Positions 19,600-33,255 of a stretch of DNA of 64,000 nucleotides are shown here, in pieces. The translations under genes and the position numbers were made by a program. Source of the DNA: Mya arenaria. Taxonomy: Eukaryota; Mollusca; Bivalvia; Myida; Myidae. The stretch spans positions 38,018,946 to 38,082,945 of the forward strand of contig NC_069135.1 in assembly GCF_026914265.1 (NCBI RefSeq), in the 5' to 3' direction. The notes under the pieces are model-generated. The model saw only the letters and a list, made by a program, of their open reading frames with translations, had not been told where the DNA came from and made no database searches. Numbering within the stretch: position 1 is the stretch's first letter; the number at the start of each line of letters is the position of its first letter.

Positions 19600-22500
19600 A
19601 AGATTGATACTGAACCCTCACAATGTAACATCTTTGTTAGATAGAGACTTAAATCTTAAAACATCGACAGTATGGATCTGATGGAGACTTACAACGTCCG
19701 TTCAAACCAACATCATGGGTAAGATTGAGCCTTAAATCTCGTCTTTAACATCGGCAGTCTCAGTTGTTTAAGACTTACATCTCACTTATAACATCAACCA
19801 TCTCGGTTGGATTTAGTCTTACCTCCCACGATTTAACAACGACAATCTTGGTAAGAATGAGACTTAAATTTCACGTTCTAACAACGACAATCTCCTTAAG
19901 ATAACTCCAGTTAAAAATTCACGATCTTTGTAAGATTATGACTTTCATCCAACGTAAAGCATCGGCAGTCTCAGTTTGGTAATGATTTTCATTTCATGTA
20001 TAACATCGACAGTCTAAGTCGGATTATGGCTCGGATGATGGCTTTCATCTCATGTATAACATCGGCAGTCTAAGTCGGATGATGGCTTTCATCTCATGTA
20101 TAACAACGGCAGTCTCAGTCGGATTATGACTTTCATCTCATGTATAACATCGGCAGTCTCAGTCGGATGATGACTTTCATTTCATGTATAACATCGACAG
20201 TCTAAGTCGGATTATGGCTCGGATGATGGCTTTCATCTCATGTATAACATCGGCAGTCTAAGTCGGATGATGGCTTTCATCTCATGTATAACAACGGCAG
20301 TCTCAGTCGGATTATGGCTTTCATCTCATGTATAACAACGGCAGTCTCAGTCGGATTATGGCTTTCATCTCATGTATAACAACGGCAGTCTCAGTCGGAT
20401 TATGGCTTTCATCTCATGTATAACAACGGCAGTCTCAGTCGGATTATGGCTTTCATCTCATGTATAACAACGGCAGCCTCAGTCGGATTATGGCTTTCAT
20501 CTCATGTATAACATCGGCAGCCTCAGACGGATTATGGCTTTCATCTCATGTATAACATCGGCAGTCTAAGTCGGATAATGACTTTCATCTCATGTATAAC
20601 ATCGGCAGTCTAAGTCGGATGATGACTTTCATCTCATGTATAACATCGGCAGTCTCAGTCGGATTATGGCTTTCATCTCATGTATAACAACGGCAGTCTC
20701 AGTCGGATTATGGCTTTCATCTCATGTATAACATCGGCAGTCTAAGTCGGATGATGACTTTCATCTCATGTATAACATCGGCAGTCTCAGTCGGATTATG
20801 GCTTTCATCTCATGTATAACATCGGCAGCCTCAATCGGATTATGACTTTCATCTCATGTATAACATCGGCAGTCTAAGTCGGATTATGGCTTTCATCTCA
20901 TTTATAACATCGGCAGTCCCAGTCGGATTATGGCTTTCATCTCATGTATAACATCGGCAGCCTCAGTCGGATTATGACTTTCATCTGATGTATAACATCG
21001 GCAGTCCCAGTCGGATTATGGCTTTCATCTCATTTATAACAACGGCAGTCTAAGTCGGATTATGGCTTTCATCTCATGTATAACATCGGCAGTCCCAGTC
21101 GGGTTATGACTTTCATCTCATGTATAACATCGGCAGCCTCAGTCGGATTATGGCTTTCATCTCATGTATAACATCGGCAGTCCCAGTCGGATTATGGCTT
21201 TCATCTCATGTATAACATCGGCAGTCTAAGTCGGATTATGGCTTTCATCTCATTTATAACATCGGCAGTCCCAGTCGGATTATGGCTTTCATCTCATGTA
21301 TAACATCGGCAGTCTAAGTCGGATTATGGCTTTCATCTCATTTATAACAACGGCAGTCCCAGTCGGGTTATGGCTTTCATCTCATGTATAACATCGGCAG
21401 CCTCAATCGGATTATGACTTTCATCTCATGTATAACATCGGCAGTCTAAGTCGGATTATGGCTTTCATCTCATTTATAACATCGGCAGTCCCAGTCGGAT
21501 TATGGCTTTCATCTCATGTATAACATCGGCAGCCTCAGTCGGATTATGACTTTCATCTGATGTATAACATCGGCAGTCCCAGTCGGATTATGGCTTTCAT
21601 CTCATTTATAACAACGGCAGTCTAAGTCGGATTATGGCTTTCATCTCATGTATAACATCGGCAGTCCCAGTCGGGTTATGACTTTCATCTCATGTATAAC
21701 ATCGGCAGCCTCAGTCGGATTATGGCTTTCATCTCATGTATAACATCAGCAGCCTCAGTCGGATTATGGCTTTCATCTCATGTATAACATCGGCAGTCTA
21801 AGTCGGATAATGACTTTCATCTCATGTATAACATCGGCAGTCCCAGTCGGATTATGGCTTTCATCTCATGTATAACATCGGCAGTCCCAGTCGGATTATG
21901 GCTTTCATCTCATGTATAACATCGGCAGTCTAAGTCGGATAATGGCTTTCATCTCATGTATAACATCGGCAGTCCCAGTCGGATTATGGCTTTCATCTCA
22001 TGTATAACATCGGCAGTCCCAGTCGGATTATGGCTTTCATCTCATGTATAACATCGGTAGTCTAAGTCGGATTATGGCTTTCATCTTAGTATAACATCGG
22101 CAGTCCCAGTCGGATTATGGCTTTCATCTCATGTATAACATCGGCAGTCTAAGTCGGATAATGGCTTTCATCTCATGTATAACATCGGCAGTCCCAGTCG
22201 GATTATGGCTTTCATCTCATGTATAACATCGGCAGTCCCAGTCGGATTATGGCTTTCATCTCATGTATAACATCAGCAGCCTCAGTCGGATTATGGCTTT
22301 CATCTCATGTATAACATCGGCAGTCTAAGTCGGATAATGACTTTCATCTCATGTATAACAACGGCAGCCCCAGTCGGATTATGGCTTTCATCTCATGTAT
22401 AACATCGGCAGTCTAAGTCGGATTATGGCTTTCATCTCATGTATAACATCGGCAGTCCCAGTCGGATTATGGCTTTCATCTCATGTATAACATCGGCAGT

Positions 22501-25500
22501 CTAAGTCGGATTATGGCTTTCATCTCATGTATAACATCGGCAGTCCCAGTCGGATTATGGCTTTCATCTCATCTATAACATCGGCAGCCGCAGTCGGATT
22601 ATGGCTTTCATCTCATGTATAACATCGGCAGTCCCAGTCGGGTTATGGCTTTCATCTCATGTATAACAACGGCAGTCCCAGTCGGATTATGGCTTTCATC
22701 TCATGTATAACAACGGCAGTCTCAGTCGGATTATGGCTTTCATCTCATGTATAACATCGGCAGTCTCAGTCGGATTATGGCTTTCATCTCATGTATAACA
22801 TCGGCAGTCTAAGTCGGATTATGGCTTTCATCTCATTTATAACAACGGCAGTCCCAGTCGGGTTATGGCTTTCATCTCATGTATAACATCGGCAGCCTCA
22901 GTCGGATTATGACTTTCATCTCATGTATAACATCGGCAGTCTAAGTCGGATTATGGCTTTCATCTCATTTATAACATCGGCAGTCCCAGTCGGATTATGG
23001 CTTTCATCTCATGTATAACATCGGCAGTCTAAGTCGGATTATGGCTTTCATCTCATGTATAACATCGGCAGTCTAAGTCGGGTTATGGCTTTCATCTCAT
23101 GTATAACATCGGCAGCCTCAGTCGGATTATGACTTTCATCTCATGCATAACATCGGCAGTCTAAGTCGGATTATGGCTTTCATCTCATTTATAACATCGG
23201 CAGTCCCAGTCGGATTATGGCTTTCATCTCATGTATAACATCGGCAGCCTCAGTCGGATTATGACTTTCATCTGATGTATAACATCGGCAGTCCCAGTCG
23301 GATTATGGCTTTCATCTCATTTATAACAACGGCAGTCTAATTCGGATTATGGCTTTCATCTCATGTATAACATCGGCAGTCCCAGTCGGGTTATGACTTT
23401 CATCTCATGTATAACATCGGCAGCCTCAGTCGGATTATGGCTTTCATCTCATGTATAACATCAGCAGCCTCAGTCGGATTATGGCTTTCATCTGATGTAT
23501 AACATCGGCAGTCTAAGTCGGATAATGACTTTCATCTCATGTATAACATCGGCAGTCCCAGTCGGATTATGGCTTTCATCTCATGTATAACATCGGCAGT
23601 CCCAGTCGGATTATGGCTTTCATCTCATGTATAACATCGGTAGTCTAAGTCGGATAATGGCTTTCATCTCATGTATAACATCGGCAGTCCCAGTCGGATT
23701 ATGGCTTTCATCTCATGTATAACATCGGCAGTCCCAGTCGGATTATGGCTTTCATCTCATGTATAACATCGGTAGTCTAAGTCGGATTATGGCTTTCATC
23801 TTAGTATAACATCGGCAGTCCCAGTCGGATTATGGCTTTCATCTCATGTATAACATCGGCAGTCTAAGTCGGATTATGGCTTTCATCTCATGTATAACAT
23901 CGGCAGTCCCAGTCGGATTATGGCTTTCATCTCATGTATAACATCGGCAGTCCCAGTCGGATTATGGCTTTCATCTCATGTATAACATCAGCAGCCTCAG
24001 TCGGATTATGGCTTTCATCTCATGTATAACATCGGCAGTCTAAGTCGGATAATGACTTTCATCTCATGTATAACAACGGCAGCCCCAGTCGGATTATGGC
24101 TTTCATCTCATGTATAACATCGGTAGTCTAAGTCGGATTATGGCTTTCATCTCATGTATAACATCGGCAGTCCCAGTCGGATTATGGCTTTCATCTCATG
24201 TATAACATCGGCAGTCTAAGTCGGATTATGGCTTTCATCTCATGTATAACATCGGTAGTCCCAGTCGGATTATGGCTTTCATCTCATCTATAACATCGGC
24301 AGCCTCAGTCGGATTATGGCTTTCATCTCATGTATAACATCGGCAGTCCCAGTCGGGTTATGGCTTTCATCTCATGTATAACAACGGCAGTCCCAGTCGG
24401 ATTATGGCTTTCATCTCATGTATAACAACGGCAGTCTCAGTCGGATTATGGCTTTCATCTCATGTATAACATCGGCAGTCTCAGTCGGATTATGGCTTTC
24501 ATCTCATGTATAACAACGGCAGTCTCAGTCGGATTATGGCTTTCATCTCATGTATAACATCGGCAGTCTAAGTCGGATGATGACTTTCATCTCATGTATA
24601 ACATCGGCAGTCTCAGTCGGATTACTGCTTTCATCTCATGTATAACAACGGCAGTCTCAGTCGGATTATGGCTTTCATCTCATGTATAACATCGGCAGTC
24701 CAAGTCGGATTATGGCTTTCATCTCATGTATAACAAAGGCAGTCTCAGTCGGATTATGGCTTTCATCTCATGTATAACAACGGCAGCCTCAGTCGGATTA
24801 TGGCTTTCATCTCATGTATAACAACGGCAGCCTCAGTCGGATTATGGCTTTCATCTCATGTATAACATCGGCAGTCTAAGTCGGATGATGACTTTCATCT
24901 CATGTATAACATCGGCAGTCTCAGTCGGATTATGGCTTTCATCTCATGTATAACAACGGCAGTCTCAGTCGGATTATGGCTTTCATCTCATGTATAACAT
25001 CGGCAGTCCAAGTCGGATTATGGCTTTCATCTCATGTATAACAACGGCAGTCTCAGTCGGATTATGGCTTTCATCTCATGTATAACATCGGCAGTCTAAG
25101 TCGGATAATGACTTTCATCTCATGTATAACATCGGCAGTCTAAGTCGGATAATGACTTTCATCATGGCTTTCATCTCATGTATAACATCGGCAGTCTAAG
25201 TCGGATAATGACTTTCATCTCATGCATAACATCGGCAGCCTCAGTCGGATTATGGCTTTCATCTCATGTATAACAACGGCAGTCCCAGTCGGATTATGGC
25301 TTTCATCTCATGTATAACATCGGCAGTCCCAGTCGGATTATGGCTTTCATCTCATGTATAACATCGGCAGTCTCAGTCGGATTATGGCTTTCATCTTATG
25401 TATAACATTGGCAGTCCCAGTCGGATTATGGCTTTCATCTCATGTATAACAACGGCAGTCTCAGTCGGATTATGGCTTTCATCTCATGTATAACAACGGC

Positions 25501-28500
25501 AGTCCCAGTCGGATTATGGCTTTCATCTCGTGTATAACAACGGCAGTCCCAGTCGGATTATGGCTTTCATCTCATGTATAACATTAGCAGCCTCAGTCGG
25601 ATTATGGCTTTCATCTCATGTATAACATCGGCAGTCCCAGTCGGATTATGGCTTTCATCTCATTTATAACAACGGCAGTCTAAGTCGGATTATGGCTTTC
25701 ATCTCATGTATAACATCGGCAGTCCCAGTCGGGTTATGACTTTCATCTCATGTATAACATCGGCAGCCTCAGTCGGATTATGGCTTTCATCTCATGTATA
25801 ACATCAGCAGCCTCAGTCGGATTATGGCTTTCATCTCATGTATAACATCGGCAGTCTAAGTCGGATAATGACTTTCATCTCATGTATAACATCGGCAGTC
25901 CCAGTCGGATTATGGCTTTCATCTCATGTATAACATCGGCAGTCCCAGTCGGATTATGGCTTTCATCTCATGTATAACATCGGCAGTCTAAGTCGGATTA
26001 TGGCTTTCATCTCATTTATAACAACGGCAGTCCCAGTCGGGTTATGGCTTTCATCTCATGTATAACATCGGCAGCCTCAGTCGGATTATGACTTTCATCT
26101 CATGTATAACATCGGCAGTCCCAGTCGGATTATGGCTTTCATCTCATTTATAACATCGGCAGTCCCAGTCGGATTATGGCTTTCATCTCATGTATAACAT
26201 CGGCAGCCTCAGTCGGATTATGACTTTCATCTCATTTATAACATCGGCAGTCCCAGTCGGATTATGGTTTTCATCTCATGTATAACATCGGCAGTCCCAG
26301 TCGGATTATGGCTTTCATCTCATGTATAACATCGGCAGTCTAAGTCGGATTATGGCTTTCATCTCATTTATAACAACGGCAGTCCCAGTCGGGTTATGGC
26401 TTTCATCTCATGTATAACATCGGCAGCCTCAGTCGGATTATGACTTTCATCTCATGTATAACATCGGCAGTCTAAGTCGGATTATGGCTTTCATCTCATT
26501 TATAACATCGGCAGTCCCAGTCGGATTATGGCTTTCATCTCATGTATAACATCGGCAGTCTAAGTCGGATAATGACTTTCATCTCATGTATAACATCGGC
26601 AGTCCCAGTCGGATTATGGCTTTCATCTCATGTATAACATCGGCAGTCCCAGTCGGATTATGGCTTTCATCTCATGTATAACATCGGTAGTCTAAGTCGG
26701 ATAATGGCTTTCATCTCATGTATAACATCGGCAGTCCCAGTCGGATTATGGCTTTCATCTCATGTATAACATCGGCAGTCCCAGTCGGATTATGGCTTTC
26801 ATCTCATGTATAACATCGGTAGTCTAAGTCGGATTATGGCTTTCATCTTAGTATAACATCGGCAGTCCCAGTCGGATTATGGCTTTCATCTCATGTATAA
26901 CATCGGCAGTCTAAGTCGGATAATGGCTTTCATCTCATGTATAACATCGGCAGTCCCAGTCGGATTATGGCTTTCATCTCATGTATAACATCGGCAGTCC
27001 CAGTCGGATTATGGCTTTCATCTCATGTATAACATCAGCAGCCTCAGTCGGATTATGGCTTTCATCTCATGTATAACATCGGCAGTCTAAGTCGGATAAT
27101 GACTTTCATCTCATGTATAACAACGGCAGCCCCAGTCGGATTATGGCTTTCATCTCATGTATAACATCGGCAGTCTAAGTCGGATTATGGCTTTCATCTC
27201 ATGTATAACATCGGCAGTCCCAGTCGGATTATGGCTTTCATCTCATGTATAACATCGGCAGTCTAAGTCGGATTATGGCTTTCATCTCATGTATAACATC
27301 GGCAGTCCCAGTCGGATTATGGCTTTCATCTCATCTATAACATCGGCAGCCTCAGTCGGATTATGGCTTTCATCTCATGTATAACATCGGCAGTCCCAGT
27401 CGGGTTATGGCTTTCATCTCATGTATAACAACGGCAGTCCCAGTCGGATTCTGGCTTTCATCTCATGTATAACAACGGCAGTCCCAGTCGGATTATGGCT
27501 TTCATCTCATGTATAACATCGGCAGTCCCAGTCGGATTATGGCTTTCATCTCATGTATAACATCGGCAGTCCCAGTCGGATTATGGCTTTCATCTCATGT
27601 ATAACAACGGCAGTCCCAGTCGGATTATGGCTTTCATCTCATGTATAACATCGGCAGTCCCAGTCGGATTATGGCTTTCATCTCATGTATAACATCGGCA
27701 GTCCCAGTCGGATTATGGCTTTCATCTCATGTATAACAACGGCAGTCCCAGTCGGATTATGGCTTTCATCTCATGTATAACATCGGCAGTCCCAGTCGGG
27801 TTATGACTTTCATCTCATGTATAACATCGGCAGTCCCAGTCGGATTATGGCTTTCATCTCATGTATAACATCAGCAGCCTCAGTCGGATTATGGCTTTCA
27901 TCTCATGTATAACATCGGCAGTCTAAGTCGGATAATGACTTTCATCTCATGTATAACATCGGCAGTCCCAGTCGGATTATGGCTTTCATCTCATGTATAA
28001 CATCGGCAGTCCCAGTCGGATTATGGCTTTCATCTCATGTATAACATCGACAGTCTAAGTCGGATGATGACTTTCATCTCATGTATAACAACGGCAGTCT
28101 CAGTCGGATTATGGCTTTCATCTGATGTATAACATCAGCAGCCTCAGTCGGATTATGGCTTTCATCTCATGTATAACATCGGCAGTCTCAGTCGGATTAT
28201 GACTTTCATCTCATTTATAACATCGGCAGCCTCAGTCGGATTATGGCTTTCATCTCATGTATAACATCGGCAGTCTAAGTCGGATAATGACTTTCATCTC
28301 ATGTATAACATCGGCAGTCCCAGTCGGATTATGGCTTTCATCTGATGTATAACATCGGCAGCCTCAGTCGGATTATGACTTTTATCTGATGTATAACATC
28401 GGCAGCCTCAGTCGGATTATGACTTTCATCTCATGTATAACAACGGCAGTCTCAGTCGGATTATGGCTTTCATCTCATGTATAACATCAGCAGCCTCAGT

Positions 28501-30360
28501 CTGATTATGGCTTTCATCTGATGTATAACATCGGCAGTCCCAGTCGGATTATGACTTTCATCTCATGTATAACATCTGCAGTTTCAGTTGGATTATGGCT
28601 TTCATCTCATGTATAACATCGGCAGTCTCAGTTGGATAATGACTTTCATCTCATGTATAACATCGGCAGTCCCAGTCGGATTATGACTTTCATCTCATGT
28701 GTAACATCTGCAGTTTCAGTTGGATTATGGCTTTCATCTCATGTATAACATCGGCAGTCTCAGTCGGATTATGGCTTTCATCTCATGTATAACATCGGCA
28801 GTCCCAGTCGGATTATGGCTTTCATCTCATGTATAACATCGGCAGTCTAAGTCGGATAATGGCTTTCATCTCATGTATAACATCGGCAGTCCCAGTCGGA
28901 TTATGACTTTCATCTCATGTATAACATCGGCAGTCCCAGTCGGATTATGACTTTCATCTCATGTATAACATCGGCAGTCCCAGTCGGATTATGGCTTTCA
29001 TCTCATGTATAACATCGGCAGTCCCAGTTGGATTATGGCTTTCATCTCATGTATAACATCGGCAGTCTAAGTCGGATAATGACTTTCATCTCATGTATAA
29101 CATCGGAAGTCCCAGTCGGATTATGGCTTTCATCTCATGTATAACATCGACAGTCTAAGTCGGATAATGACTTTCATCTCATGTATAACATCGGCAGTCC
29201 CAGTCGAATTATGGCTTTCATCTCATGTATAACATCGGCAGTCCCAGTCGGATTATGGCTTTCATCTCATGTATAACATCGGCAGTCTAAGTCGGATGAT
29301 GGCTTTCATCTCATGTATAACATCGACAGTCTAAGTCAGATGATGACTTTCATCTCATGTATAACATCGGCAGCCTCAGTCGGATTATGGCTTTCATCTC
29401 ATGTATAACATCGGCAGTCTAAGTCGGATAATGACTTTCATCTCATGTATAACATCGGCAGTCCCAGTCGGATTATGGCTTTCATCTCATGTATAACATC
29501 GGCAGTCCCAGTCGGATTATGGCTTTCATCTCATGTATAACAACGGCAGTCTCAGTCGGATTATGGCTTTCATCTCATGTATAACAACGGCAGCCCCAGT
29601 CGGATTATGGCTTTCATCTCATGTATAACAACGGCAGTCTCAGTCGGATTATGGCTTTCATCTCATGTATAACATCGACAGTCTAAGTCGGATAATGACT
29701 TTCATCTCATGTATAACATCGGCAGCCTCAGTCGGATTATGGCTTTCATCTCATGTATAACATTAGCAGCCTCAGTCGGATTATGGCTTTCATCTCATGT
29801 ATAACATCGGCAGTCCCAGTCGGATTATGGCTTTCATCTCATGTATAACAACGGCAGTCTCAGTCGGATTATGGCTTTCATCTCATGTATAACAACGGCA
29901 ATCCCAGTCGGATTATGGCTTTCATCTCATGTATAACATCGGCAGCCTCAGTCGGATTATGGCTTTCATCTCATGTATAACATCAGCATACTCAGTCGGA
30001 TTATGGCTTTCATCCCATGTATAACATCAGCAGCCTCAGTCGGATTATGGCTTTCATCTCATGTATAACATCAGCAGTCTCAGTTGAATTATGACTTTCA
30101 TCTCATGTATAACATCGGTAGTCACAGGTTAATTATGACTTTCATCTCATGTATAACATCGCCAGTCTCAGTTTGATTATAACTTTTATTTCATGAAATA
30201 CCATCGGCAGTCGCAGTTGGATTTTGACTTTCATCTCACGTATAACATCGGCAGTCTAAGTTGGATTATGACATTTATCTTACGTATACCCTCGAAATCT
30301 CGGTTAGATTAGCACGTACTTATAGCGTATTGAATCGACAGTCTTAGTTGGATTACTATT
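19600..30360. repeat. 10.7-kb satellite-like array of 44-bp units
   Basis: The unit is of the form 'ggattatggctttcatctca' + 'tgtataacatcggcagtcta' + 'agtc' (44 bp). About 230 well-conserved units run from about 19960 to 30150, with degenerate units at both ends, as expected if unequal exchange homogenises the middle. Recurring variants are atcgg/aacgg, tctaag/cccag/cctcag, and gactttc/ggctttc. No long frame is open. A diverged ~0.8-kb relative is at 37980-38770. Rare variants show that larger blocks inside the array have been copied. Confidence 0.97.
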
Positions 30361-31490
30361 GTTCATTTACTGAAGGGGTATATGCAACTCTGTCCGTGTA
30401 TAAACCATAATGCAAATATTTCTTTAATAAAGAAACATATTAAACGCTCTAAGAACTAAACTGAAACATTAGCAATAGAGGTCAATACACAGATTCCTGG
30501 TTTAGTGTAAGCTTGTCGTTAAACATGAAGACATTCATAACTGAAGAAAAGTTATCAAACAAAAGAGGTTGTGTAATGCTGGTTCGACACTGGTACAACC
30601 AATGAACTAGCGATGATGTTGTGTTTTTCCAACAGAGTCTTTAGAAACTCGACCATTATGCTACGACACTGTTCATTTTCATATTAAAATTTGCATGTGA
30701 CAGCATTTTGTTACAAGTGAAATAATTAATATGACGCTTATATCCGGCCACGATCACAGCCTAGACATTCAATTACCAGGTGTTTACCTCAAACAATTCA
30801 TGTTCATTATCTTAAGCCTCGTTAGTCTCTCCACTCGTTGAATAGTTTTGAATATCTGAATCAGGGCGTTTCGGTGTAAAGTATTACTTAGCAACATGTT
30901 TTCTATTACTCCACATTTAAGCTGTCTTGACTAGCAATATACAAATGTATGACATGAAAATGATTAATACATGACCAAATAGACAAGTATTCAAAATGAA
31001 CGCATTGTTTATATATAATATCCCCATACTGAACTCTGATAAAGGAGTATGTTAAATTCTGTGATTGCTTATGGGAATTTAAACCACAAGGTGAACAAAT
31101 AGTAATGTCCGCGGAGATATAGGGACGTGTTGCTGTTTTACATTTTATTTATGATCGATAGATTTGATATGACGAAAGGTTTATTAATTGTTTTAATCCG
31201 TCTTGAGATCGATCCAATAAATTAAACCGAGAAATTATTTGACATGATTAGGTTATGAAATAACAATTGGATCTTTACATAATTGAATAACATCAGGAAG
31301 TGCCGCATGACTCGCAGCCTAATCCATTTGCATGACTAATAATATTTTATTAACTTCAAGTGTTATGTAAACCTGTTTATGCATCATTGATTATTTTATT
31401 TTAATATTAATGCATGAACATAGAATTAAATTGAACGACGTCTGAAACTATTTGAATTTGCCTATTGGCAATGCTTATTTATAAGCAAAA
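30361..31490. other. flank of the 44-bp array, paralogous to 38780-39610
   Basis: Similarity by eye includes the 'tttcggtgtaaagtattacttagcaacat' region at 30870 against 39400 and the 'caatatacaaatg' region at 30940 against 39455. This defines block D2. No gene seen. Confidence 0.6.
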
Positions 31491-31524
31491 GAATGTACAA
31501 GCTAACTTTCGAGAAGGACCAATA

Positions 31525-32470
31525 CGAAGACATGAGGTTACTTAGTATAAATAAGGCTACTTGGAACACATGAGGTTACTTGGTGTGTATGAGGTTACTT
31601 GGTGTACATACGGTAACTTTGTGTACATGATGAAACTTGGTGTATATAAGGTTACTTGGTGTCCATGAGGTTACTTGGTATACATAAGGTTACTGGGTGT
31701 ACATGAGATAACTGCATGGGTGTACATGAGGTAGTGAACATGAGGTTACTTGATAAACATAAGGTTATTGGATGTACATGGGGTAACTGCATGGGTGTAC
31801 ATGAGGTAGTGAATATGAGGTTACTAGATGTACATGAGGTAGTGAACATAAGGTAACTTGGTGTACTTGAGGTTAGTTAGTGTACATCAGATTACTAGTG
31901 GTACATGAGGTAGCTTTTTGTACATGAGGTTAGTTGGTGTACATGAGGTAAATTGGTGTACATGAGGTAACTTTGTGTACATGAGGTTACTTGATGTACA
32001 TGAGGTAACTTGGTACACATGGGGTAACTTTGTGTACATGAGGTTACTTGGTGTACATGAGGTTATTTAGTACACACGAGGTTATTTGGTATGTACGAGG
32101 ATACCTAATTGGTACACATTAGGTTACTTGGTGTACATGAGGCTACTTGGTGTACACGACGCTACTTGCTGTACATGAGGCTATTTGGTGTACATGAGGC
32201 TATTTGGTGTACATGAGGCTACTTGGTGTACATGAGGCTACTTGGTGTACATGAGGCTACTTGGTGTACATTAGGTTACTTGGTACACACGAGGTAATTT
32301 AGTGTACATGAGGTTAACTGGTAAACACGAGGTAACTTTTTAACATTAAGTAACTGGGTGTTCATTATGTTACTTGGTACACATGAGGTAATTTGGTTTA
32401 CATGAGGTTTACTGATGTATATGAGGTTCCTTGATAAACATGAAGTTACTTGGTGTACATGGGGTTGATT
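31525..32470. repeat. 19-bp minisatellite
   Basis: Degenerate tandem units of 'gaggttacttggtgtacat' (19 bp), about 45-50 copies, the most regular at 32140-32280. No unit-length frame is conserved. Confidence 0.9.
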
Positions 32471-32839
32471 GTTACAGTTTTGTTAATGATTATATACAAG
32501 TGAGAAGTGTAACCTTCTTTCGAAACACATGATGTTGGCGGTCATGAAACACTATAACTCATTGTTATTTTTCTTGTCAAGCGGCAAATGCACGGAATAA
32601 ATCATAAGAAAATTATTACATGTTTTGTGACCCCAACTACACGGTCATCTCCGGCAAGATCTATTCGGAACACTTAGGCCATTTTACATCGAAAACAACC
32701 AGTATGTATTTTGTATTACTGAATTTGATTTAATTGCCAATGAAATTTATTATTGCATAAATGATTAAGATTTCCAAGATGAATGTTATTTAACGAGGAA
32801 TTCCGAGTGCGGAAAGCTCGGAATAAATCGGAACGCCAA
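32471..32839. other. spacer upstream of the TRIM promoter
   Basis: AT-rich, including a 'catctccggcaag' phrase at 32647 like those in the promoter copies. No gene. Confidence 0.4.
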
Positions 32840-33255
32840 TATCCAATATAATTGAAGCTTGCCGGAGATGGCCGAGTCGTTACGATTGGCTCGCGATCGG
32901 GATAGGCAATCGTGACTATTCGGTAGACTATGTCAAGCTCGGGATATACCTATTTTGTTCACGCTCCGAGTGTAGGAATGTCTGTCAATTGACAGTATTT
33001 GACTTCTTCTTAAATTGATACGGGATTATATCTCTACCTGTTTACAAATTTGCTAAGACCGAAAATAAGAGAAGTTTTATTAAGCACGGTTGTAACTACG
33101 CTAATCATTTTTATATCGTGTTATATGTCAGTGTTTAATTGATCGGTTTTCTTTGTATCAGCGGAGTACAAAACAATTAACTCCATAGTTACAAAATAAA
33201 CAGAAAATGATTGTTTGAACTAGTTCGTGAGCCTTTTCTAAATTCAAGAGAGAAA
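32840..33255 (+). promoter_or_regulatory. TRIM-like gene upstream region, duplicated at 63080-63486 and 63630-63970
   Basis: Sequence directly upstream of the start codon is conserved in three places in this window, including 'gggataggcaatcgtgac', 'gctcgg.atatac.tattt', 'atatgtcagtgt', 'gtacaaaacaatt' and 'aaaataaacagaaa'. The length kept (about 350-400 bp) and the shared end at the ATG suggest promoter plus 5' UTR. No TATA box at a fixed position was identified. Confidence 0.5.

Noticed and set aside
19600..30360. CRISPR array
   Set aside because: Repeats are directly adjacent 44-bp units with no unique spacers, in a eukaryotic setting; it is satellite DNA.
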